A stretch of 7,101 bases of DNA from Candidatus Equimonas enterica (lineage in GTDB: Bacteria > Bacteroidota > Bacteroidia > Bacteroidales > Bacteroidaceae). Location: positions 1 through 7,101 of the forward strand of contig JAGHRU010000063.1 of the NCBI GenBank assembly GCA_018066225.1, given 5' to 3'. A program made the translations under genes and the position numbers. Below, piece by piece: positions 1 through 5,774 of this stretch. The notes below the pieces were generated by a model. It worked only from the letters and a program-made list of their open reading frames with translations, searched no databases and was not told the origin of the DNA. Within the stretch, counting starts at the first letter, position 1. Each line of letters starts with the position of its first letter.

Positions 1-168
1 GTGCTGGCCTGTGAAGTATAAGAAGGAGGAATCCTGACGAAACTTGTAAGTGTTTGCAGGGTAGTTCATCGGCGCGTCGTTGTTGCCGAAGAGCACGATG
101 AGGCCTTCGCCGACGAGAGCACGCAACTCGCGGCGACGGCTGACATAGGTCTGTTGCGAAAATAACAT
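1..168 (-). CDS. Aminopeptidase P family protein (Xaa-Pro aminopeptidase), N-terminal part only
   Basis: Translating from the ATG at 168-166 gives 56 codons that stay open to the left edge of the window, so only the N-terminus is visible. It reads MLFSQQTYVSRRRELRALVG, then a hydrophobic strand ending LFGNNDAPMNYP, then NTYKFRQDSSFLYFTGQH. This is the characteristic start of the creatinase-like N-terminal domain of Bacteroidetes aminopeptidase P (peptidase family M24B). Such enzymes remove an N-terminal residue preceding proline, using two metal ions. The metal-binding pita-bread domain would lie outside the window, so activity cannot be judged. There is no signal peptide, which points to a cytoplasmic enzyme. 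The start is supported by a consensus promoter about 65 bp upstream and by close agreement with the family's usual N-terminus. The gene follows topB by 136 bp but appears to have its own promoter. Confidence 0.9.
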   Translation of the reverse strand, partial: MLFSQQTYVSRRRELRALVGEGLIVLFGNNDAPMNYPANTYKFRQDSSFLYFTGQH

Positions 169-234
169 GGTAGAGGGTGTATAGTTTGAGGTGATAATAG
201 GCGGTTGCTGCGGCGTTGCCGTAGTGTACGCCTG

Positions 235-265
235 CAAAGATACAATTTATTTCTCGGACGGCAAA
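235..265 (-). promoter_or_regulatory. Bacteroidetes-type promoter for the aminopeptidase P gene
   Basis: On the minus strand a -7 box TATCTTTG (242 to 235) matches the TAnnTTTG consensus of the Bacteroidetes primary sigma factor. A -33 box TTTG (265 to 262) lies upstream with a spacer of exactly 19 bp, the usual distance. Transcription would begin near 228-230, leaving a leader of about 60 nt before the ATG at 168. That leader has only a weak 5-bp hairpin (arms 212-216 and 228-232). No strong Shine-Dalgarno sequence is visible, as is common in this phylum. The assignment rests on motif match and spacing alone. Confidence 0.75.
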
Positions 266-304
266 ATTCCGCTCTTGTCTCTTGCGCTTTTTCTCCTGCT
301 GTTG

Positions 305-2362
305 TCATTGTTTGCCGAAAGGCTTGCGCCAGTCGCAGCCTTCGCGCCAGCGTGAACAGCCATAGGCAGTGTGCCCTTTGATGACCTTGCCTTCTCCGCA
401 CTTGGGACACTTGCTGCCTGCGCGGATGATGCGTTTCTTGGGTTTTGGGGCTGCGGTCTGCTTGGCGTCGGATGCGGGAGCAGTGCCACGCGCTGGGGCA
501 GGCTGTGTGGCTGCCGTCACCTGACGCTGGCTGTTGTCGGCCATCACCTGCGTCACGATGTCGGTAATCATCGTCTTGAGTTCGGCTACAAACTGTGCAG
601 CGTCGTAGCGGTGGTGCTCTATGTCGCGCAGTTTCTTTTCCCAGCGTCCCGTGAGTTCCGCGCTTTTGAGTACGGGCTCGTGGATGAGCGTGATGAGGTC
701 GATGCCTGTCTGTGTGGCATAGAGGGCTTGTCCTTTGCGCACGATGTAGCCACGACGGTAGAGTGTCTTGATGATTTCGGCGCGGGTGGAGGGACGGCCT
801 ATGCCGTTTTCCTTCAAGGCTTCGCGCAAGGTCTCGTCCTCGACGTGCTTGCCTGCTGTCTCCATAGCGCGCAGCAGCGTAGCCTCGGTGTAGCGTTTGG
901 GCGGCTGCGTCTCCTTCTCGGTGAGCGTGGGCTGGTGTGCGCCGCTTTCGCCTTTGGTGAAGTCGGGGAGCGTCTTGCCCGTTTCTTCTTTCTCGCCTTG
1001 CTCATCGCTGTGCTTGTCGCCCGCGAGGACTTGTCGCCAACCCGGGGAGATGATTTGCTTGCCTGTGGCACGGAAGGTGATGTCGGCGGCCTCGCCTGTG
1101 ACTGCCGTCGTGGCGAAGAGGCAATCGTCGTAGAAGGCGGCGATGAAGCGTCGGGCGATGAGATCATACACGTTGTGCTGCATCTCGCTGAGCCCTTGCG
1201 GACATACGCCCGTGGGGATGATGGCGTGGTGGTCGGTCACTTTGCTGCTGTCAAAGACTTTCTTGGACTTGCGCAGTGCCTTGCCGCTGAGCGGTGCGAT
1301 GAGTGCGCCGTAGTGTGGTGCAATGCCGTTAAGCGTCTGCGGACACTTGGCGTAGAGGTCCTCGGGCAGGTAGGTGGTATCGACGCGCGGATAAGTGGCG
1401 AGTTTCATCTCGTAGAGTGCTTGTATGATGCTGAGGGTGTCGGCTGCGCCGTAGCCGAAACGCTTGTTGCACTCCACTTGCAGGGAAGTGAGGTCGAAGA
1501 GTCGGGGCGGCGCCTCGCTGCCACGCTTGCGGCTGACATCGACCACGGTGAAGGGTGTGCCTTCTATGCGGTGCAGGGCTTCTTCGCCCTTGCCCTTGTC
1601 TGTGAAACGTGAGGCGGCGTTGCCAGTGGCCGTCTCGCCGTCTTCGTCAATCTTGGCCGTGAAGGTCGTGTCGCGATAGACGGTGGAGAGCACCCAGTAT
1701 GGCGCACTCTGGAAGTGCTGTATGTCGTGTTCGCGCGCCGTGATAAGGGCGAGCGTCGGTGTCTGCACCCGTCCCACGGAGAGTGGCTGCGCACCGAGGC
1801 TGTGCGCACCGCTATATTTCAGCGTATAGAGACGGGTGGCGTTCATCCCCAGCAGCCAGTCGCCGATGCTGCGGCAGAGGCCTGCTTCGTAGAGCGAGTC
1901 ATAGTCGCTCTGTGGCTTCAGCGCAGCGAAACCTTCGCGGATGGCTTCGTCGGTGAGCGAAGATATCCACAAGCGTTGCACGGGACAGCGTACGCCGGCT
2001 TTCTGCATGACCCATCGTTGTATGAGTTCGCCCTCTTGGCCAGCATCGCCACAGTTGATGATGCGCTCGGCCGCAGCGAAGAGCGTAGCGATGATGCCAA
2101 ACTGCTCTTCCACGCCTTGCTTCAAGCGTATGCCGAAGCGCGGTGGTATCATCGGCAGTTGCCCCAGCGACCAGTGCTTCCATAGCGGCGTGTATTCGTC
2201 GGGGGCTTTGAGTTCACACAGGTGACCGTAGGTCCATGTCACCTGATAGCCGTTACCTTCGTAGTAGCCACACCGGTTGCGGCCACGGCAGTCGCGGGTA
2301 GCCCCGAGGATGCGGGCTATCTCGGCGGCCACAGAGGGCTTCTCGGCGATGCAGACTATCAT
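305..2362 (-). CDS. topB: DNA topoisomerase III (type IA)
   Basis: This 685-residue protein is a type IA topoisomerase, which cuts one DNA strand, passes another through and reseals it. TopB enzymes act mainly in decatenation and in resolving recombination and replication intermediates. The Toprim domain begins at residue 1 (MIVCIAEKPSVA, with metal-binding Glu7) and contains GDAGQEGE at 105-112. The active-site region reads TYPRVDTTYLPED, with Tyr324 the expected nucleophile. Other family motifs are LSVGRVQTPTL (194-204), TDHHAIIPTG (376-385) and GIGRPSTRAEII (520-531). A low-complexity Ala/Pro/Lys linker (about 615-647) leads to one zinc ribbon with Cys652, Cys655, Cys669 and Cys676. The Toprim acidic motif departs from the usual DPDREGE, although I believe this form is common in Bacteroidetes TopB. 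Mobile elements of this phylum often carry topB, but the housekeeping neighbours here suggest the chromosomal copy. The gene starts 126 bp after the ATPase gene, beyond a repeat array. I see no clear promoter of its own. Confidence 0.95.
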   Translation of the reverse strand: MIVCIAEKPSVAAEIARILGATRDCRGRNRCGYYEGNGYQVTWTYGHLCELKAPDEYTPLWKHWSLGQLPMIPPRFGIRLKQGVEEQFGIIATLFAAAERIINCGDAGQEGELIQRWVMQKAGVRCPVQRLWISSLTDEAIREGFAALKPQSDYDSLYEAGLCRSIGDWLLGMNATRLYTLKYSGAHSLGAQPLSVGRVQTPTLALITAREHDIQHFQSAPYWVLSTVYRDTTFTAKIDEDGETATGNAASRFTDKGKGEEALHRIEGTPFTVVDVSRKRGSEAPPRLFDLTSLQVECNKRFGYGAADTLSIIQALYEMKLATYPRVDTTYLPEDLYAKCPQTLNGIAPHYGALIAPLSGKALRKSKKVFDSSKVTDHHAIIPTGVCPQGLSEMQHNVYDLIARRFIAAFYDDCLFATTAVTGEAADITFRATGKQIISPGWRQVLAGDKHSDEQGEKEETGKTLPDFTKGESGAHQPTLTEKETQPPKRYTEATLLRAMETAGKHVEDETLREALKENGIGRPSTRAEIIKTLYRRGYIVRKGQALYATQTGIDLITLIHEPVLKSAELTGRWEKKLRDIEHHRYDAAQFVAELKTMITDIVTQVMADNSQRQVTAATQPAPARGTAPASDAKQTAAPKPKKRIIRAGSKCPKCGEGKVIKGHTAYGCSRWREGCDWRKPFGKQ

Positions 2363-2386
2363 GGTCGGAAAAATGAGATTAACGGA

Positions 2387-2474
2387 AGAGAAAAACTACT
2401 TGGGCAGACCGTGAAAACTGTCTGCCCGGATAGGAAAAACTATCTGCCCGGACCGTAAAAACTGTCTGCCCAGA
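2387..2474. repeat. 22-bp tandem repeat array between the ABC ATPase gene and topB
   Basis: Three adjacent 22-bp units lie at 2409-2430, 2431-2452 and 2453-2474. On the plus strand each has an A-rich block (GAAAAACT-like) followed by the core TCTGCCC. Units 1 and 3 share CCGT at the start and CTGTCTGCCC in the core, while unit 2 begins TAGG and has one change in the core. A diverged fourth stretch (2387-2408) keeps the A-rich block, but its core is inverted (GGGCAGA). On the other side, 2481-2488 is also an inverted core (CTGGGCAG). The array is thus three direct cores flanked by inverted ones. It fills most of the 126-bp gap and runs up to the ATPase stop codon. I do not recognise it as a named repeat family. 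Confidence 0.8.
2391..2427 (-). terminator. Second hairpin with U-tract, upstream of topB
   Basis: On the minus strand GGGCAGAC (2427-2420) and GTCTGCCC (2409-2402) form a perfect 8-bp stem around a 10-nt loop. A run of five T follows six bases later (2395-2391). It resembles an intrinsic terminator, but the gap before the T run is longer than ideal. It lies about 30-60 bp before the topB start, so it could act as a second stop signal after the ATPase gene, or as an attenuator in the topB leader. Its arms belong to the 22-bp repeat array. Confidence 0.4.
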
Positions 2475-2488
2475 CACGAACTGGGCAG
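2457..2488 (-). terminator. Probable intrinsic terminator directly after the ABC ATPase gene
   Basis: Immediately after the ATPase TAA (2491-2489), the minus strand has CTGCCCAG (2488-2481), a 7-nt loop and CTGGGCAG (2473-2466). This makes a perfect 8-bp, GC-rich stem. ACAG and then five T (2461-2457) follow. Position, stem and T run fit a rho-independent terminator ending the ansA operon. The four bases between stem and T run are a small weakness. CCGTAA at the end of the coding region (2494-2489) can also pair with TTACGG (2458-2453), giving an alternative outer stem. Confidence 0.55.
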
Positions 2489-3133
2489 TTACGGCAGGTG
2501 CCACACGGCGTCGGCACGCGGTGTGGCGACTTCGATGTCGTGGGTAGCCGCCACTATGGTCTTGCCCTCTTCGTGCGCCAGAGCGCAGAGCAAGTCGTAG
2601 GTCTGTGCTTTGCCACGGTGGTCGAGAAAGGCGGTCGGCTCGTCAAGCAGGAGAGCCGGGGTGTCCTGTGCCAAGGCACGGGCTATCATAAGACGCTGCC
2701 GCTCGCCATCGCTGAGGGTTGCCACGCTGCGCGTGGCCAAGTGCGCTACGCCGCATCGCAGCATGGCGCACTTGCACACTTCGTTGTCCTCAGCCGAGAG
2801 ACGACCGCTCATCGGCGTGTAGGGCATGCGTCCCATAGCCACAAGGTCGTGTCCGGAGAGCGTGAGGTGGCGCGGCTGATCAGTCCATACCACGGACAGG
2901 GTGTGGGCGCGCTCATCGGCCGACATGCGCTGCAAGTCGCAGCCGTACCACAGGATATGCCCACGCATCGGCGGCAGCAGACCTGCCAAGGTGCGCAGTA
3001 GCGTGCTCTTGCCCGAGCCGTTGTCGCCCACGAGCAGTGTAAGCGTGCCGCTGGCGATGTCGCGCGTGAGGTCGGTGAGCAGCCTGTGGTGCTTATGACC
3101 GACGCATAGACCTTGTAGCGAGAGGGCGTTCAT
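2489..3133 (-). CDS. ABC transporter ATP-binding protein, iron-siderophore/cobalamin uptake type, short form
   Basis: This 214-residue protein has every ABC ATPase motif: Walker A GDNGSGKST (36-44), Q-loop Gln86, signature LSDGERQR (140-147), Walker B LLLDEP with Glu165 (161-166), D-loop region FLDHRG (169-174) and H-loop His198. The region after the Q-loop (HLTLSGHDLVAMGRMPYT) and the signature context resemble FecE/BtuD/HmuV ATPases, which power import of ferric siderophores, haem or cobalamin. It would sit on the cytoplasmic face of the inner membrane with a permease dimer. The protein ends at WHLP, where relatives usually continue with a glycine-rich turn and some 40 or more further residues. 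The stop is followed directly by a terminator, so this looks natural rather than a frameshift. No permease or binding protein is in the window, so the substrate is unknown. The gene lies 20 bp after the cytidylyltransferase-reductase gene and is probably co-transcribed with it. Confidence 0.85.
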   Translation of the reverse strand: MNALSLQGLCVGHKHHRLLTDLTRDIASGTLTLLVGDNGSGKSTLLRTLAGLLPPMRGHILWYGCDLQRMSADERAHTLSVVWTDQPRHLTLSGHDLVAMGRMPYTPMSGRLSAEDNEVCKCAMLRCGVAHLATRSVATLSDGERQRLMIARALAQDTPALLLDEPTAFLDHRGKAQTYDLLCALAHEEGKTIVAATHDIEVATPRADAVWHLP

Positions 3134-3153
3134 AAGGCAAGTTGCTGCCGGAG

Positions 3154-4518
3154 TTAGCTGCGGCGCACGTCGATGACTTGGCCCGTGTAGTCGGTCAAGA
3201 GCGAGCGTACCGTGGCCTCTGCTACGACCATCGACCGCAGCAGCGTATCATCGGGCTCTATGCCGAAGTTCTTGACACGCATAGGGGTCTTGGTGCGCTC
3301 GGGGTTGATGCAGTTCACCGTGATGCCCGTGTTTTCCCACTCCTGCGCTATGGCTTGTACGAAATTGACGATAGCGGCCTTCGTGGAAGAGTAGATGCTG
3401 TAAAACGCGCGGCCACGGGTGTAACTCGACGAGGTGAAGAAGACGAGTTTGCCTTTGCTCTCTTTCAGATAAGGATAGGCTTCGAGGGCGGTGTTGATGG
3501 TGCCCATGTAGTTGGTCTCTACGGCAGCGCGTATGACGTCGTGCTCCATCGAGGTGAGCGGTTCGCGGTTGAGGATGCCAGCGGTCACGATGACGTAGTC
3601 GATGCGTCCCTCGGCCTCGGCCACCCCTCGGAGCGCGGCCTGCACATCGTCGCGCTTGGCGACATCAGTGTTTGTGCTGCTACGGGCGAAGCAGTGCACA
3701 TGTGCGCCAGCCTCTTGCAGCAGCGAGGCGGTATCCTTGCCTATGCCGTAACTGCCGCCAAAGACTACGGCGACTTTGTCGCGCAGGCTTTCGAGCGATG
3801 CAGCCTCCCCGATGGTGGGCAGCGCGCTGCGTCGTAGTTGGAAGAACTTGTCCAGCAGGTAGGTGTCTTCCTTGTAGGTGAGTTTCATGTTGCTCTCCTC
3901 GCCACGCACAAGGGCCACCTTGACCTCTGGCATGTACTTTACGACCACGCCACAGTCATCGGTGACTTTGAAGTCGGGGTCTTTGAGCGCACGTTCATAG
4001 GCTTCGGCGATGACGCTGCGGGCAAAGGCCTGTGGCGTTTGTCCGCGTTGCAGCCGGCTGCGGTCGGGAATGTGGCAGATGTAGTCGCCCTCGGCCTCGA
4101 TGATGGTATCAACTGCCGGGAGCGTGACATCGATGGCCTGATGGTGCTCCAAGGCGGCGCACACCTCGTCGATGATGCGCTGGCTCACCAGAGGTCGCAC
4201 GGCGTCGTGGAAGACGAGATTGACTTCGCGGCCTTCGTAGGCTTTGATGGCGGAGAGCGATGAGTCGTAGCGCTCTTTGCCGCCTTTGAGTATCTTCTTG
4301 ACTTTCTTCCACCCGCCAGAAAGGACGATGTTTTCCACGTCGGCGATGTAAGCGGGATTGCTGACGATGGCTATCTCGTGGATATGTGGGTTTTGCTCAA
4401 AGGCGTCGATGGTGTGTTCGATAACCATCTTGCCGGCTACTTTGAAGAACTGTTTGGGCGTGCTGAGGCCAAGGCGGCTTCCCACGCCTCCTGCGAGGAT
4501 GACTGCGATGTTCTGCAT
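3154..4518 (-). CDS. Bifunctional cytidylyltransferase / SDR oxidoreductase, probable CDP-ribitol synthase (Acs1/Bcs1-like)
   Basis: This 454-residue protein fuses two enzymes. Residues 1 to about 232 form an IspD/TarI-type nucleotidyltransferase: LAGGVGSRLG followed by STPKQF (8-24), HDAVRP (104-109), VDTIIE (136-141) and RGQTPQAF (158-165). The VDTIIE and RGQTPQ context is closer to TarI, which makes CDP-ribitol, than to IspD of isoprenoid synthesis. Residues from about 245 on form a short-chain dehydrogenase/reductase, with NAD(P)-binding GGSYGIG (254-260), TAG (312-314), a serine cluster at 363-365, catalytic Tyr376 and Lys380, and NPERTKTPM (405-413). The same order occurs in Haemophilus influenzae Acs1/Bcs1, where the reductase converts ribulose 5-phosphate to ribitol 5-phosphate and the transferase adds CMP. 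I infer the same reactions here, although another polyol is possible. The product would feed a surface glycan, but no glycan genes are visible. The gene starts 9 bp after ansA, which suggests one operon. Confidence 0.85.
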   Translation of the reverse strand: MQNIAVILAGGVGSRLGLSTPKQFFKVAGKMVIEHTIDAFEQNPHIHEIAIVSNPAYIADVENIVLSGGWKKVKKILKGGKERYDSSLSAIKAYEGREVNLVFHDAVRPLVSQRIIDEVCAALEHHQAIDVTLPAVDTIIEAEGDYICHIPDRSRLQRGQTPQAFARSVIAEAYERALKDPDFKVTDDCGVVVKYMPEVKVALVRGEESNMKLTYKEDTYLLDKFFQLRRSALPTIGEAASLESLRDKVAVVFGGSYGIGKDTASLLQEAGAHVHCFARSSTNTDVAKRDDVQAALRGVAEAEGRIDYVIVTAGILNREPLTSMEHDVIRAAVETNYMGTINTALEAYPYLKESKGKLVFFTSSSYTRGRAFYSIYSSTKAAIVNFVQAIAQEWENTGITVNCINPERTKTPMRVKNFGIEPDDTLLRSMVVAEATVRSLLTDYTGQVIDVRRS

Positions 4519-4527
4519 AGTGAGAGG

Positions 4528-5598
4528 TTAGGCTTGCGGTTGTTCTATGGTGACTTCGCCCACGAGACTTGTGTTCATGAGCCGTATGATTTGCTCCGTG
4601 GTGTAGTCGTGGCCAAGGAGATACATGAGTTTGGTCAGCACACACTCAAGCGTGGTGTCGTAACCGCCCAGGACGCCAGCCTTGATGAGCTGGAGAGAGG
4701 TCTCGTAACGCCCCATCTCTACCGTGCCCAAGGAGCACTGCGTAGTATTGACCACGATGATGTCGCGCTCGTTGAGGCGTCGGAGACGCTCCACAAACCA
4801 CGGCTTCTGCGGCGCGTTGCCCGAGCCATAGGTTTTCAGCACGATGGCGCGCAGGCCGGGGATGCTGAACACGGCATCTACGGCTTCGCGCTGGATACCG
4901 GGGAAGAGGGTGAGGCACATCACGTTGGAGTCAAGGTGGTAGTGCGGTGTCAGCGTCTGCGTGGGGTCGGCTCGGCGAATGAGGTGGTCGCGGTATTTGA
5001 TGTGGATACCAGCGTGTGCCAATGACGGCAAATTGGGGGAGTGAAAAGCGTTGAAGCCTTCGGAATTGACCTTGGAAGTGCGGTTGCCGCGCAGCAACTT
5101 GTTCTCGAAGAAGATGCAGACCTCTGGCACGCGAGGCAGGCCGTCGCCGCCGCGGGCAGCAGCGATCTCGATGGAGGTCAGCAGGTTTTCCTTGCCGTCG
5201 GTGCGGAGTTGGCTGATAGGGAGTTGCGAGCCTGTCACGATGACGGGCTTGGCCAATCCTTCGAGCATAAACGACAGGGCAGAGGCGGTAAAGGCCATCG
5301 TGTCGGTGCCGTGGAGCAGCACAAAGCCGTCGTAATTGGCGTAGTTGTCGGCGATGACGCGACACATCTCGCCCCATTGATTGGGCTCCATGTCGGAGGA
5401 GTCGATGGGGGTGTCAAAACTGATGGCATCGATGTGGTAGGGGAAGCGTTCGAGCTCGGGGACGTGCTGCTTAAACTGTGCCCATTCGAAGTTTTCCAAG
5501 GCACCAGTCTTGGGATTTTCTATCATGCCAATGGTGCCGCCCGTATATATTATAAGGATACGGGCAGGGGCACAGGCGCAATGGTTGTCGGCTTGCAT
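4528..5598 (-). CDS. ansA: Type I (cytoplasmic) L-asparaginase
   Basis: This 356-residue protein hydrolyses L-asparagine to aspartate and ammonia. The first active-site motif is IYTGGTIGM, with nucleophile Thr22. The second is LLHGTDTMAF, with Thr98 and Asp99. VTGSQLPISQLRTDGKENLL (121-140) and a later RGNRTSK segment match the AnsA group rather than the exported type II enzymes. There is no signal peptide; the N-terminus (MQADNHCACAPAR) only slightly precedes the first strand, and the length is near the usual 340-350. The start at 5598 is supported by a -7 box about 26 bp upstream. It is the first gene of a probable operon with the cytidylyltransferase-reductase (9-bp gap) and the ABC ATPase. 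I see no metabolic reason for that grouping. A glutaminase side activity cannot be judged from sequence. Confidence 0.95.
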   Translation of the reverse strand: MQADNHCACAPARILIIYTGGTIGMIENPKTGALENFEWAQFKQHVPELERFPYHIDAISFDTPIDSSDMEPNQWGEMCRVIADNYANYDGFVLLHGTDTMAFTASALSFMLEGLAKPVIVTGSQLPISQLRTDGKENLLTSIEIAAARGGDGLPRVPEVCIFFENKLLRGNRTSKVNSEGFNAFHSPNLPSLAHAGIHIKYRDHLIRRADPTQTLTPHYHLDSNVMCLTLFPGIQREAVDAVFSIPGLRAIVLKTYGSGNAPQKPWFVERLRRLNERDIIVVNTTQCSLGTVEMGRYETSLQLIKAGVLGGYDTTLECVLTKLMYLLGHDYTTEQIIRLMNTSLVGEVTIEQPQA

Positions 5599-5623
5599 AG
5601 CGTTGTGGTTTGGTATTTCCCCG

Positions 5624-5631
5624 CAAATTTA
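5624..5631 (-). promoter_or_regulatory. Candidate -7 box for the ansA operon
   Basis: On the minus strand TAAATTTG (5631 to 5624) is a perfect match to the Bacteroidetes -7 consensus TAnnTTTG. Transcription would start near 5617-5619, about 20 nt before the ATG at 5598. No TTTG lies 19 bp upstream; the nearest similar element is TTTC (5649-5646) with a 14-bp spacer, next to an A-rich tract. The -33 element is therefore weak, so the promoter may be weaker or may need an activator. Confidence 0.5.
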
Positions 5632-5666
5632 CACATATTTTTTGAGAAAGTCGTCCCCCTTGTGCC

Positions 5667-5693
5667 GAAAAGTGACTTCCGATGCGACTTTTC
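5667..5693. repeat. Short inverted repeat upstream of ansA
   Basis: GAAAAGT (5667-5673) and ACTTTTC (5687-5693) are 7-bp inverted arms around a 13-bp spacer. The spacer and arm edges also hold a near-direct repeat: AAGTCGC and AAGTCAC on the minus strand. The element lies about 36 bp upstream of the ansA -7 box, where an operator could sit, and next to the larger inverted repeat at 5696-5761. I do not recognise the motif. It could be a regulator site or part of a dispersed intergenic repeat. Confidence 0.45.
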
Positions 5694-5695
5694 TC

Positions 5696-5761
5696 CCGCT
5701 ACGCAACACTCCTCTCGCTCGGCGCAGCGGGCGCAGAGCGAGAGGAGTGTGGCAATAGCGG
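5696..5761. repeat. 66-bp imperfect inverted repeat (long hairpin) between glmM and ansA
   Basis: Perfect 15-bp arms lie at 5706-5720 (ACACTCCTCTCGCTC) and 5736-5750, separated by 15 bp. That loop can itself form a 4-bp GCGC stem (5722-5725 with 5731-5734). Outside the arms, CCGCTA (5696-5701) pairs with TAGCGG (5756-5761) across a small internal loop. It begins 14 bp past the glmM stop codon, the place for a terminator, but neither strand shows a T run right after the stem. It might block read-through, stabilise the glmM mRNA 3' end, or be a mobile palindromic element. Confidence 0.75.
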
Positions 5762-5774
5762 ATGAGCCCTTGGG

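Noticed and set aside
212..232. Riboswitch or structured leader before the aminopeptidase P gene
   Set aside because: Only a 5-bp hairpin is visible in a leader of about 60 nt, which is too little to support a regulatory RNA.
371..1612. Long plus-strand open frame (413 codons) opposite topB
   Set aside because: The minus strand here encodes topoisomerase III with all motifs. The plus-strand translation has no recognisable domain, and no promoter or ribosome site precedes it.
305..2362. topB as a sign of a conjugative transposon
   Set aside because: Bacteroidetes mobile elements often carry topB, but no transfer, mobilisation or integrase genes are present and both flanks hold housekeeping genes.
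2402..2474. CRISPR array
   Set aside because: The 22-bp units are directly adjacent with no unique spacers, there are only three, and no cas gene is nearby.
3154..3870. Separate SDR gene next to a separate ispD-like gene
   Set aside because: The frame is continuous from 4518 to 3154 with a short linker and no stop, and the fused order is known from Acs1/Bcs1.
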